From: Oryzias latipes
Lineage: Eukaryota > Chordata > Actinopteri > Beloniformes > Adrianichthyidae
Direction of reading: 5' to 3'
DNA length: 64,000 nucleotides
Assembly: GCF_002234675.1 (NCBI RefSeq)
Contig: NC_019875.2
Span: 24,828,299 to 24,892,298, forward strand
The notes below the pieces were generated by a model that searched no databases, was not told where the DNA came from, and saw nothing but the letters and a program-made list of their open reading frames with translations. A program made the position numbers and the translations under genes. Below, in pieces: positions 32,285-44,680 of the stretch; the stretch's first letter is position 1, and the number at the start of each line of letters is the position of its first letter.

Positions 32285-32325
32285 AGGGAATTTCCCCATC
32301 GAGGGATAAATAAAGTTATCTAATC
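32285..32325 (+). repeat. retroposon 3'-tail-like sequence in tandem units 2-4
   Basis: GGGAATTTCCCCATCGAGGGATAAATAAAGTTATCTAATC resembles the 3' tails of fish LINEs. It is present before the first exon of units 2, 3 and 4 (again near 36308 and 40331) but absent from unit 1. Together with flanking sequence it accounts for much of the length difference there. Confidence 0.45.
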
Positions 32326-32418
32326 TAAAGTAAACTTAACTGTTAGGAACATTCCACCTTTTAAAATTTCTCGCTTTGTTAAATAAGCAGCCTTCATGTG
32401 GGGCACTTGTGTTTTCAG

Positions 32419-34196
32419 GGAGATCTCAAAGCCTCTGGTGCCTCTGGGGAAGGCCGGCGTGCTGCTGGCACAGATCCTCCAGCTCCTCTGCAAAGGAATG
32501 GTACGTACAAGCAGACGTAGAGCGACGGCACGCCAAAGGCCTCATTTCCATGTACATGCTTAGAATGTCTCGTTAATTCTGACAGAAATGTAAAATATTT
32601 TAATATTTTGAATGGAGTAACAGAATGATTTATGAATTAATCTAAATGTTGCATTTACTTGATACAAACCACAGATTTTTAAAAATAAATATCCATTGAT
32701 TTAATTTAGTCAAAAAAGAACTTTTGGTAACAAACTTAGACAAACTGTTTTCTGTTAAATATTATTCTTAAACGTAACTACAACAACATGACATGTTTTC
32801 TGTTAAATATTATTCTTAAACTTAACTTATAAACCTCTCCCCCTCATATTCTTGCTCTTATCTTGTGGAACATGCAGACTCCTCAGAAGGTCGGGGCTTT
32901 ATGGAAAGAGGCTGGACTGAGCTGGAATGAAATCTTGCCCAAGGATGAAGATGTCAACACGTTTGTCACAGATCAGGTAGGCAGGATTTGTTCAGAAAAC
33001 AGAACAGTTTGGCTGGTTCTGGGTTTGTTCAATTCAAACGCCTGCTGCTGCTGCTGAAAATAAAGCAGACAGCTGAGGCCCTTTCCTTTCCTTTCCTGTC
33101 AGTTTGACCTTTTATGTAAAACGCACCCACCAGTTTGTGCAATGAAGAAAATGTGAATTGGAATTTAAATGTCCTGTAAATGTTCTAATGGTCTGAAATC
33201 TACTTCAACACATTGTTGTTGTTTTTATTTTGTTTCTTTTAGAAAGTTGAATTCACTGTAGATGAAGAAATGAAGTCAAAGGACGTTGGGAGGAAAAATG
33301 TCCTCAGTGGAGAAGAGATCAGTAAACAGCTGGACAGACTCCTGCAAGACAAGGCCAACAACCAACGGATCCGGGACTGGATTGAGGTGTGGAGCTCTTT
33401 TCTTGTGTTCTGGGGGGGGGGTCATTTTTCTGCATGTGTGTAACCATGTTTTCTTCATTTTTCATCGTTATCACTTTATTTCACGTTCCTCACTCGATTG
33501 TTTTTTCCTTTCACAGGCTAATTTGGAGGATCAGCAGACGGTGAGCAACCAGTTTATACGAAGGTTGATGACATCAGTGTGCCAGTCGGTCATCATATGT
33601 AAGTATGAGTGATGTAGTCTGTATGTGTCCTGTATTGCTCATCCATGTTCGTGTTTTTCTTACAGCAGCAACAACCTGAAAGTAACTGCAGACACTCAAA
33701 TTTAAATTTGCAGATGAAACCGTTTATCCTGTTTATGGATTTTGTTTTTAGGCGATAATCCATACAAGGTGGATATGGAGCAGATCAAGAATAGAGCCCC
33801 TCTGCTGCAGAGATACCTGTGTGATGAGGAGAAGGAGCTGCAGGCCCTCTATGCCCTCCAGGCTCTCATGGTTCACATGGAGCAGCCTGCAAGTCAGTAT
33901 CAAGCTCAGATTGTGCACAAATATTGTGTTTGTATTAAATGTTTGTGTGTTTATATTGTTCTATGGAAACTGGGGAGAAAACTGATCGTCTTTATGTGCA
34001 TGTCGTCTCTGCAGACCTGCTGCTGATGTTCTTCAACACTCTGTACGATGAGGACGTGATTAAAGAGGAGGCCTTCTACAAATGGGAATCCAGCAAAGAC
34101 TCTGCAGAGCAAACAGGCAAAGGCGTCGCCCTAAAATCCGTCACCACCTTCTTCACTTGGCTCCGCGAGGCCGAGGAAGAGTCTGACAAGGATTGA
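32419..34196 (+). CDS. eif4g1 C-terminal cassette 2 (duplicate terminal exons)
   Basis: Exons 32419-32500, 32878-32976, 33243-33386, 33517-33598, 33752-33892, 34015-34196 (TGA). They encode the end of the MA3 region and the W2 domain (Mnk-binding region in the family), starting [13 protein letters not shown] and ending [12 protein letters not shown]. The one amino-acid difference from cassette 1 that I see is VSNQF for VNNQF. There is no upstream start of its own. It could only be expressed by splicing from exon 27555-27680 over cassette 1, or by local transcription. All splice sites are intact. Possibly non-functional. Confidence 0.8.
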
Positions 34197-35873
34197 GGCA
34201 ACAACAAAACAACACAACAACAAAAAAGCTGCCGCTTAACTTTATCAAGAATTGTGCTCTGTAGGCAGCTGTGGAGACTCAAAGACAATGTTGCCAGTGT
34301 GGCAGACCCAAATAAGTCCTCAATGAGGACACATCTTTTTTTCTCCCTCCTTTTTCTTTTCTGTGAGAGATGGACTCAGAAAATAATGTCTCTCCTCCCT
34401 TTCCTGTTGTCCTCAAATAAACTTGAAAACGCATTCAGCAGGACTGCTTTTTAATGAGGTGTGAGAAACCCCACATCACTACAAAACTCTGTCAAGTAGC
34501 ACAAACCAAGTGGCTGCTTGAATCTCGACAGTTGCAACGCCCCAACATGTCATCCGACTTGCAGGAAGAAAACGAACAGGGAGTGTAACACGGTGGCTTC
34601 CCTGACCCCTTGGTTTAACGCTGTGTGTGTTCAAGCACGGCTCTTGTGTCTGTCCTTTACTGGAGTGTGCAGCATGACTGAAGTGTGTTTCTATTCATGA
34701 TCTAGTGGGACAAAATGTTGGTAAATAAAAATGTACATGAGCTAATCATAATTTGCCAGATGGAGTTTTTAAGAGAAAAGGTTGTCTATTTTCACCTTCT
34801 GTTTCCTATCTTGAGCCTAACAAAAGGACTAATGCTGACTTGGTCTACCTGGGTGTGGACTTGTGCTTCCTCTAAGCCATCCTCTTCCACACCCAGTAGA
34901 GAACCATATGGACTGACTCAGCTGTTCCAGAGGACTCTTATGACCCAATCAGTTAAAACTTGAAGTCGGTGGAGAAATTACCTTGATAAAATATATATAT
35001 ATAAATAAATATATACAATGAAAGGAAAAAAACTAAAACAAAAAAAAAATAGGTGATCTGAAAGCCTTTTCTACTTTAAGTGGAAACTTATTTCAGGATT
35101 GTTCCATAAATATAATAGACTTTTTTTCAGTTTTATTTTTCAGAAACGATAATTTTCTGATATAATTGCAGTGTCTCATTTTCCAGGAGAAACATCAGTC
35201 GCCCGAATGCAGAGAAGAGTTTTTTGATAATCCATTGATTATTAGTTTTATTTGACTTTTTTTGTAAATATTTTTTCTTTTCTCTCTATTTAATAAATTC
35301 TTGCTTCTTTTGCATCTAAAACTGGAAAGATGAGATCATTGAACATTGAAAATAAAGGATGAATGAGTTGCTGAGCAGACGTTTCTTGATTGCCTCAGAT
35401 GTTGGTGTTTTTTTTTTATTTTGAATTGATTGGTATTTTTTAGTATTAGATGTTAATCATCTTTTGATCTATTGTAAAATAGTTCCCAGTGGTCATTTAA
35501 TTATGATTCTGACGTTTTTAAAACAGATTTTAAAAAAACGTGTCCTTTTCTAGGACCAGAGCGGCAACAGTTCATTCGAAATTCACCTCTGTGTTCTGGG
35601 CGAGACTCTAACCACACTTCCCATCATCCCTTTGTTTATACATTCCTGCTATAGCTTGCAGCACCTCACACCCCCAACCTAACATTACTGCTGCGACAAA
35701 AATGGCAAGCAATATTGGAGCTATCTAGCCCAACAGCTTTGTGCTAGATACCAGCTCAGCTACATCTGGGTGGATCGTCCACAGGTGGATGCATCAGAAT
35801 GGTACACATTTTTTGTCCTGAATCACAACGATTTGAATAAACAAACACTTGCAAATGCAATTTGAAGTTTTTG

Positions 35874-36163
35874 GTATTTTGGCCCATTCCTCCATGCAGA
35901 TCTCCTCTAGAGCAGTGATGTTTTGGGGCTGTTGCTAGGCAACAATGACTCTCAACTCCCTCCAAATATTTTTTTATGGGATTGAGATCTGGATACTGGC
36001 TAGGCCACTCCAGGACCTTGAAATGCTTCTTATGAAGCTGCTCCTTCATCACCCGGCAGTGTGTTTGGGATCGTTGTCATGCTGAAAGACACGGCCGCGT
36101 TTCATCTCCAATGCCCTTGCTGATGGAAGGTTCTCACTCAAAATCTGACAATACATTCATTCT
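35874..36163 (-). mobile_element. Tc1-like transposase fragment, tandem unit 2
   Basis: Copy of the fragment at 31851-32140, carried along in the tandem duplication. The minus-strand frame 36052-35756 is unchanged in protein sequence. Confidence 0.75.
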
Positions 36164-36441
36164 TTATAATAATCAGTATAAATCAGTAGTAATACCAGCA
36201 TCACATATATGGGATTTTTTTCTTTCATACAGAGTTATTGCAACCACTTTTGCTGTTGTATTTAATTTGAATGTTATTTCTGAATGTCCTTTTTGTTGCT
36301 GCAGATAAGGGAATTTCCCCATCGAGGGATAAATAAAGTTATCTAATCTAAAGTAAACTTAACTGTTAGGAACATTCCACCTTTTAAAATTTCTCGCTTT
36401 GTTAAATAAGCAGCCTTCATGTGGGGCACTTGTGTTTTCAG

Positions 36442-38219
36442 GGAGATCTCAAAGCCTCTGGTGCCTCTGGGGAAGGCCGGCGTGCTGCTGGCACAGATCC
36501 TCCAGCTCCTCTGCAAAGGAATGGTACGTACAAGCAGACGTAGAGCGACGGCACGCCAAAGGCCTCATTTCCATGTACATGCTTAGAATGTCTCGTTAAT
36601 TCTGACAGAAATGTAAAATATTTTAATATTTTGAATGGAGTAACAGAAGGATTTATGAATTAATCTAAATGTTGCATTTACTTGATACAAACCACAGATT
36701 TTTAAAAATAAATATCCATTGATTTAATTTAGTCAAAAAAGAACTTTTGGTAACAAACTTAGACAAACTGTTTTCTGTTAAATATTATTCTTAAACGTAA
36801 CTACAACAACATGACATGTTTTCTGTTAAATATTATTCTTAAACTTAACTTATAAACCTCTCCCCCTCATATTCTTGCTCTTATCTTGTGGAACATGCAG
36901 ACTCCTCAGAAGGTCGGGGCTTTATGGAAAGAGGCTGGACTGAGCTGGAATGAAATCTTGCCCAAGGATGAAGATGTCAACACGTTTGTCACAGATCAGG
37001 TAGGCAGGATTTGTTCAGAAAACAGAACAGTTTGGCTGGTTCTGGGTTTGTTCAATTCAAACGCCTGCTGCTGCTGCTGAAAATAAAGCAGACAGCTGAG
37101 GCCCTTTCCTTTCCTTTCCTGTCAGTTTGACCTTTTATGTAAAACGCACCCACCAGTTTGTGCAATGAAGAAAATGTGAATTGGAATTTAAATGTCCTGT
37201 AAATGTTCTAATGGTCTGAAATCTACTTCAACACATTGTTGTTGTTTTTATTTTGTTTCTTTTAGAAAGTTGAATTCACTGTAGATGAAGAAATGAAGTC
37301 AAAGGACGTTGGGAGGAAAAATGTCCTCAGTGGAGAAGAGATCAGTAAACAGCTGGACAGACTCCTGCAAGACAAGGCCAACAACCAACGGATCCGGGAC
37401 TGGATTGAGGTGTGGAGCTCTTTTCTTGTGTTCTGGGGGGGGGGTCATTTTTCTGCATGTGTGTAACCATGTTTTCTTCATTTTTCATCGTTATCACTTT
37501 ATTTCACGTTCCTCACTCGATTGTTTTTTCCTTTCACAGGCTAATTTGGAGGATCAGCAGACGGTGAGCAACCAGTTTATACGAAGGTTGATGACATCAG
37601 TGTGCCAGTCGGTCATCATATGTAAGTATGAGTGATGTAGTCTGTATGTGTCCTGTATTGCTCATCCATGTTCGTGTTTTTCTTACAGCAGCAACAACCT
37701 GAAAGTAACTGCAGACACTCAAATTTAAATTTGCAGATGAAACCGTTTATCCTGTTTATGGATTTTGTTTTTAGGCGATAATCCATACAAGGTGGATATG
37801 GAGCAGATCAAGAATAGAGCCCCTCTGCTGCAGAGATACCTGTGTGATGAGGAGAAGGAGCTGCAGGCCCTCTATGCCCTCCAGGCTCTCATGGTTCACA
37901 TGGAGCAGCCTGCAAGTCAGTATCAAGCTCAGATTGTGCACAAATATTGTGTTTGTATTAAATGTTTGTGTGTTTATATTGTTCTATGGAAACTGGGGAG
38001 AAAACTGATCGTCTTTATGTGCATGTCGTCTCTGCAGACCTGCTGCTGATGTTCTTCAACACTCTGTACGATGAGGACGTGATTAAAGAGGAGGCCTTCT
38101 ACAAATGGGAATCCAGCAAAGACTCTGCAGAGCAAACAGGCAAAGGCGTCGCCCTAAAATCCGTCACCACCTTCTTCACTTGGCTCCGCGAGGCCGAGGA
38201 AGAGTCTGACAAGGATTGA
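36442..38219 (+). CDS. eif4g1 C-terminal cassette 3 (duplicate terminal exons)
   Basis: Exons 36442-36523, 36901-36999, 37266-37409, 37540-37621, 37775-37915, 38038-38219. Each is exactly 4023 bases after the cassette 2 exon. The encoded protein is the same as cassette 2. Splice sites, stop and UTR are intact, with the same doubt about expression as for cassette 2. Confidence 0.8.
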
Positions 38220-39896
38220 GGCAACAACAAAACAACACAACAACAAAAAAGCTGCCGCTTAACTTTATCAAGAATTGTGCTCTGTAGGCAGCTGTGGAGA
38301 CTCAAAGACAATGTTGCCAGTGTGGCAGACCCAAATAAGTCCTCAATGAGGACACATCTTTTTTTCTCCCTCCTTTTTCTTTTCTGTGAGAGATGGACTC
38401 AGAAAATAATGTCTCTCCTCCCTTTCCTGTTGTCCTCAAATAAACTTGAAAACGCATTCAGCAGGACTGCTTTTTAATGAGGTGTGAGAAACCCCACATC
38501 ACTACAAAACTCTGTCAAGTAGCACAAACCAAGTGGCTGCTTGAATCTCGACAGTTGCAACGCCCCAACATGTCATCCGACTTGCAGGAAGAAAACGAAC
38601 AGGGAGTGTAACGCGGTGGCTTCCCTGACCCCTTGGTTTAACGCTGTGTGTGTTCAAGCACGGCTCTTGTGTCTGTCCTTTACTGGAGTGTGCAGCATGA
38701 CTGAAGTGTGTTTCTATTCATGATCTAGTGGGACAAAATGTTGGTAAATAAAAATGTACATGAGCTAATCATAATTTGCCAGATGGAGTTTTTAAGAGAA
38801 AAGGTTGTCTATTTTCACCTTCTGTTTCCTATCTTGAGCCTAACAAAAGGACTAACGCTGACTTGGTCTACCTGGGTGTGGACTTGTGCTTCCTCTAAGC
38901 CATCCTCTTCCACACCCAGTAGAGAACCATATGGACTGACTCAGCTGTTCCAGAGGACTCTTATGACCCAATCAGTTAAAACTTGAAGTCGGTGGAGAAA
39001 TTACCTTGATAAAATATATATATATAAATAAATATATACAATGAAAGGAAAAAAACTAAAACAAAAAAAAAATAGGTGATCTGAAAGCCTTTTCTACTTT
39101 AAGTGGAAACTTATTTCAGGATTGTTCCATAAATATAATAGACTTTTTTTCAGTTTTATTTTTCAGAAACGATAATTTTCTGATATAATTGCAGTGTCTC
39201 ATTTTCCAGGAGAAACATCAGTCGCCCGAATGCAGAGAAGAGTTTTTTGATAATCCATTGATTATTAGTTTTATTTGACTTTTTTTGTAAATATTTTTTC
39301 TTTTCTCTCTATTTAATAAATTCTTGCTTCTTTTGCATCTAAAACTGGAAAGATGAGATCATTGAACATTGAAAATAAAGGATGAATGAGTTGCTGAGCA
39401 GACGTTTCTTGATTGCCTCAGATGTTGGTGTTTTTTTTTTATTTTGAATTGATTGGTATTTTTTAGTATTAGATGTTAATCATCTTTTGATCTATTGTAA
39501 AATAGTTCCCAGTGGTCATTTAATTATGATTCTGACGTTTTTAAAACAGATTTTAAAAAAACGTGTCCTTTTCTAGGACCAGAGCGGCAACAGTTCATTC
39601 GAAATTCACCTCTGTGTTCTGGGCGAGACTCTAACCACACTTCCCATCATCCCTTTGTTTATACATTCCTGCTATAGCTTGCAGCACCTCACACCCCCAA
39701 CCTAACATTACTGCTGCGACAAAAATGGCAAGCAATATTGGAGCTATCTAGCCCAACAGCTTTGTGCTAGATACCAGCTCAGCTGCATCTGGGTGGATCG
39801 TCCACAGGTGGATGCATCAGAATGGTACACATTTTTTGTCCTGAATCACAACGATTTGAATAAACAAACACTTGCAAATGCAATTTGAAGTTTTTG

Positions 39897-40186
39897 GTAT
39901 TTTGGCCCATTCCTCCATGCAGATCTCCTCTAGAGCAGTGATGTTTTGGGGCTGTTGCTAGGCAACAATGACTCTCAACTCCCTCCAAATATTTTTTTAT
40001 GGGATTGAGATCTGGATACTGGCTAGGCCACTCCAGGACCTTGAAATGCTTCTTATGAAGCTGCTCCTTCATCACCCGGCAGTGTGTTTGGGATCGTTGT
40101 CATGCTGAAAGACACGGCCGCGTTTCATCTCCAATGCCCTTGCTGATGGAAGGTTCTCACTCAAAATCTGACAATACATTCATTCT
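39897..40186 (-). mobile_element. Tc1-like transposase fragment, tandem unit 3
   Basis: Third copy of the 31851-32140 fragment (minus-strand frame 40075-39779). It is the last copy of this particular piece in the array. Confidence 0.75.
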
Positions 40187-40464
40187 TTATAATAATCAGT
40201 ATAAATCAGTAGTAATACCAGCATCACATATATGGGATTTTTTTCTTTCATACAGAGTTATTGCAACCACTTTTGCTGTTGTATTTAATTTGAATGTTAT
40301 TTCTGAATGTCCTTTTTGTTGCTGCAGATAAGGGAATTTCCCCATCGAGGGATAAATAAAGTTATCTAATCTAAAGTAAACTTAACTGTTAGGAACATTC
40401 CACCTTTTAAAATTTCTCGCTTTGTTAAATAAGCAGCCTTCATGTGGGGCACTTGTGTTTTCAG

Positions 40465-43084
40465 GGAGATCTCAAAGCCTCTGGTGCCTCTGGGGAAGGC
40501 CGGCGTGCTGCTGGCACAGATCCTCCAGCTCCTCTGCAAAGGAATGGTACGTACAAGCAGACGTAGAGCGACGGCACGCCAAAGGCCTCATTTCCATGTA
40601 CATGCTTAGAATGTCTCGTTAATTCTGACAGAAATGTAAAATATTTTAATATTTTGAATGGAGTAACAGAATGATTTATGAATTAATCTAAATGTTGCAT
40701 TTACTTGATACAAACCACAGATTTTTAAAAATAAATATCCATTGATTTAATTTAGTCAAAAAAGAACTTTTGGTAACAAACTTAGACAAACTGTTTTCTG
40801 TTAAATATTATTCTTAAACGTAACTACAACAACATGACATGTTTTCTGTTAAATATTATTCTTAAACTTAACTTATAAACCTCTCCCCCTCATATTCTTG
40901 CTCTTATCTTGTGGAACATGCAGACTCCTCAGAAGGTCGGGGCTTTATGGAAAGAGGCTGGACTGAGCTGGAATGAAATCTTGCCCAAGGATGAAGATGT
41001 CAACACGTTTGTCACAGATCAGGTAGGCAGGATTTGTTCAGAAAACAGAACAGTTTGGCTGGTTCTGGGTTTGTTCAATTCAAACGGCTGCTGCTGCTGC
41101 TGAAAATAAAGCAGACAGCTGAGGCCCTTTCCTTTCCTTTCCTGTCAGTTTGACCTTTTATGTAAAACGCACCCACCAGTTTGTGCAATGAAGAAAATGT
41201 GAATTGGAATTTAAATGTCCTGTAAATGTTCTAATGGTCTGAAATCTACTTCAACACATTGTTGTTGTTTTTATTTTGTTTCTTTTAGAAAGTTGAATTC
41301 ACTGTAGATGAAGAAATGAAGTCAAAGGACGTTGGGAGGAAAAATGTCCTCAGTGGAGAAGAGATCAGTAAACAGCTGGACAGACTCCTGCAAGACAAGG
41401 CCAACAACCAACGGATCCGGGACTGGATTGAGGTGTGGAGCTCTTTTCTTGTCTTCTGCTTTTTTTTTTTTTTAATAGTACATGAAGGTTAACGGCTGGC
41501 CAGAAAAAACGTCAACAAAAGAATCTTTTCTTCCCAAAACTGTTTCTCTCCTTAATTCCTGATAGCACCTACTTTAAATTGATGTGGATGATGCAGTCTG
41601 TTATTTTTGTGTGTTTTAATCTATTCTATTAATTTATCTATTTTTACTGTGTTTGGCCGTGTTGAAGGATAAATTTCTGTTCATTGAACAAACAATAAAG
41701 TTGATCTAAATCTACTGTAACTCTAACTGAATTAAAATCAGTTGATTCAAAAGCGGCTTTGCCCCATGAAGTCAGGGCAAAACCGATATGAAAAGCCGTT
41801 TTTTTCCCCACAGAATCAGCTGATTTATGTTTGCGTAAACGATCCGAGAGTTACGGTCTGTCAAGGCGGTTTATTTAGATGTCGCTGGCGATATCTATCA
41901 TGTTTAAAGGTTACAAATGAGAGGAAACCCACCTTTCTGTTGTTGGTTCTTTTGTTTTTTTTTTAATCCACATAGTTTGGTTGGGATGGAAACTGGGCAG
42001 TTTCTGTAAATAAGAATATCTGATGAATATGTGCAGCTGATCACTTCCACTCCCAAAATATTAAACATAGTGTTGATTTGACTTCTCTTTAGTTTTTGTC
42101 ACTTTTGGATTGAAAGTTTAAATTCAGTAATGATGCTGTAGCCGGGATTGCTCTGCTCCATTTCGTTTTAGTTTCCGCTGCAGCATTCATTGACACAAAC
42201 AGAATTTTTCTTGCTCTTGTAATTAAATGTTTGCTATTTTTCTAATGTTTCTGCTCCTTCATAAAAACAGCTGAATCTTAACGAGGAGAAAACTAGTCTA
42301 CTAAGGATAGCTGGTTTTTGTAATTTGTAACCATGTTGTCTTCATTTTTCATCGTAATCACTTTATTTCACGTTCCTCACTCGATTGTTTTTTTCCTTTC
42401 ACAGGCTAATTTGGAGGATCAGCAGACGGTGAACAACCAGTTTATACGAAGGTTGATGACATCAGTGTGCCAGTCGGTCATCATATGTAAGTATGAGTGA
42501 TGTAGTCTGTATGTGTCCTGTATTGCTCATCCATGTTCGTGTTTTTCTTACAGCAGCAACAACCTGAAAGTAACTGCAGACACTCAAATTTAGAATTGCA
42601 GATGAAACCGTTTATCCTGTTTATGGATTTTGTTTTTAGGCGATAATCCATACAAGGTGGATATGGAGCAGATCAAGAATAGAGCCCCTCTGCTGCAGAG
42701 ATACCTGTGTGATGAGGAGAAGGAGCTGCAGGCCCTCTATGCCCTCCAGGCTCTCATGGTTCACATGGAGCAGCCTGCAAGTCAGTATCAAGCTCAGATT
42801 GTGCACAAATATTGTGTTTGTATTAAACGTTTGTGTGTTTATATTGTTCTATGGAAACTGGGGAGAAAACTGATCGTCTTTATGTGCATGTCGTCTCTGC
42901 AGACCTGCTGCTGATGTTCTTCAACACTCTGTACGATGAGGACGTGATTAAAGAGGAGGCCTTCTACAAATGGGAATCCAGCAAAGACTCTGCAGAGCAA
43001 ACTGGCAAAGGCGTCGCCCTAAAATCCGTCGCCATCTTCTTCACTTGGCTCCGGGAGGCTGATGAAGAGTCCGACACGGATTGA
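40465..43084 (+). CDS. eif4g1 C-terminal cassette 4, diverged at its end
   Basis: Exons 40465-40546, 40924-41022, 41289-41432, 42405-42486, 42640-42780, 42903-43084. The first three exons match cassettes 2/3. From 42405 on it resembles cassette 1 (VNNQF, and the same intronic TTTAGAATTGCAG), and its last exon has private changes: [19 protein letters not shown] against [19 protein letters not shown]. The third intron is about 970 bases instead of 130. The frame is intact. As the outermost unit, it may be the original 3' end of the gene. Confidence 0.8.
41460..42330 (+). repeat. unit-4-specific intron sequence (probable insertion)
   Basis: Replaces a short intron segment of the other units just after TCTTTTCTTGTCTTCTG, beginning with a long T run. 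It contains GGATAAATTTCTGTTCATTGAACAAACAATAAAG, which resembles a retroposon 3' end. No coding sequence recognised. The original intron resumes at about 42330 (ACCATGTTGTCTTCATTTTTC). Confidence 0.5.
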
Positions 43085-43473
43085 GGCAACAACAAAACAA
43101 TAACACAACAACAAAAAAGCTGCCGCTTAACTTTATCAAGAATTGTGCTCTGTAGGCAGCTGTGGAGACTCAAAGACAATGTTGCCAGTGTGGCAGACTC
43201 AAATAAGTCCTCAATGAGGACACATCTTTTTTTCTCCCTCCTTTTTCTTTTCTGTGAGAGATGGACTCAGAAAATAATGATGTTTCTCCTCCCTTTCCTG
43301 TTGTCCTCAAATAAAATTGAAAACGCATTCAGAAGGACTGCTTTTTAATGAGGTGTGAGAAACCCCACATCACTACAAAACTCTGTCAAGTAGCACAAAC
43401 CAAGTGGCTGCTTGAATCTCTCCAGTTGCAACGCCCCAACATGTCATCCGACTTATAATTAAAACTATAACAA

Positions 43474-43477
<4 letters not shown>

Positions 43478-43568
<91 letters not shown>
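43478..43568 (+). repeat. (TA)n microsatellite in the unit-4 3' UTR
   Basis: About 45 uninterrupted TA dinucleotides. It sits in a stretch (43455-43813) that replaces the corresponding UTR of the other units. Homology to the other UTRs returns at GGTGATCTGAAAGCC. Confidence 0.95.
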
Positions 43569-43570
<2 letters not shown>

Positions 43571-44147
43571 CCTCAAAAGGTTGAGCCACAAAATAATTAG
43601 TTATGGGTACCATCAGTTTTGTCTAGCACTATTTCATTAGTTTGTTTTTAAAAAGAATTCTGTTAATCAAAAACTCAAAGGTAATGGCTGATTTTGATTA
43701 TTTAATTTTCAAATTTTTTTTATTTATTGTTACTTTTGAATGTTTCAAGTCATTTCAGTGAGCATTGTGGACTTTCTTTAACTGAGGGGTACCAACAAGA
43801 GAGAGAGAGAGAAGGGTGATCTGAAAGCCTTTTCTACTTTAAGTGGAAACTTATTTCAGGATTGTTCCATAAATATAATAGACTTTTTTTCAGTTTTATT
43901 ATTCAGAAACAATAATTTTCTAATATAATCGCTGTGTCCCCTTTTGCCAGAAGAAACATCATTCGCCCGGATGCAGAGAAGAGTTTTTTGATAATCCATT
44001 GATTATTAGTTTTATTTGACTTTTTTTGTAAATATTTCTTTTTTCTTTTCTCTCTATTTAAGAAATTCTTGCTTCTTTCGCATCTAAAACTGGAAAGATG
44101 AGATCATTGAACATTGAAAATAAAGGATGAATGAGTTGCTGAGCAGA

Positions 44148-44275
44148 CATACAGTTTCTTTCTCCTCCAAACACGACAATTATAGTTCTAACCAAAAAAC
44201 TCTATTTTGGTTAATCTGGCCATAGGACATTCTCTTAATCCTCTTCTGGATCATCCAAATACTCTAGTAAAAATA
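44148..44275 (-). mobile_element. Tc1-like transposon fragment at the array end
   Basis: TTCTCCTCCAAACACGAC, CAAAAAACTCTATTTTGGTT, GGCCATAGGACATTCTC and CTTCTGGATCATCCAAAT are recognisable antisense pieces of a Tc1-like transposase. In an intact element this part would follow the part present at 31851-32140 in the same orientation. Confidence 0.7.
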
Positions 44276-44680
44276 CAAAAACATGTTAAAAACACAATTT
44301 TTATTGGAGTATGTGGCCAAAGTGATTAATAAGGTAATACAGTACATTGCTGTTTTATCTTAAAACATGACATAATTCTGCAAATTCACCCTTTTAAGAT
44401 TAAAATGTCTTAATACATTCTGCATGAGAATGTAATAAGTCATTTTAAAAGTTTTTGTAGATCACAAAAAGGGGGTCAAACATGGAAGGTCACTGATGTA
44501 AACCACCTTTCTCATGCAGCAAAGTGTCCTGTCATGGTTCTGGTTGAGGTTCCGGGCCTTTTTGTCTAATGTTTTTTTTTCTTTTTTTTTCATCTTGAAC
44601 ACATCAGCATGGAAACTGTTTCTGTGGCAACCACTTCTGGATGGTTTGTCAATGACAGGATGCAGTAAATTTCCATGAAC
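44276..44680. other. spacer between eif4g1 array and fam131a
   Basis: No gene or clear repeat seen; AT-rich, with a T-run near 44571-44590. Confidence 0.5.

Larger units (their letters stand above)
28295..44146 (+). repeat. eif4g1: four-copy tandem array of the eif4g1 3' end
   Basis: Units start at the shared landmark TACCAGCATCACA: about 28295, 32169, 36192 and 40215. Spacing is 3874, then 4023 and 4023. Each unit holds the six last coding exons, the 3' UTR and a poly(A) signal. Units 1-3 also carry a MITE-like piece and a Tc1 fragment. Units 2 and 3 differ at only scattered single bases that I could spot. Unit 1 lacks intronic sequence found in the others before its first exon. Unit 4 has a replaced intron (41460-42330) and a rearranged UTR, and homology stops near 44146. 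Confidence 0.93.

Noticed and set aside
28295-44146. Idea that the four cassettes make one long protein with repeated W2 domains
   Set aside because: The last exon of each has a stop, and skipping it joins phase 1 to phase 2, which breaks the frame.
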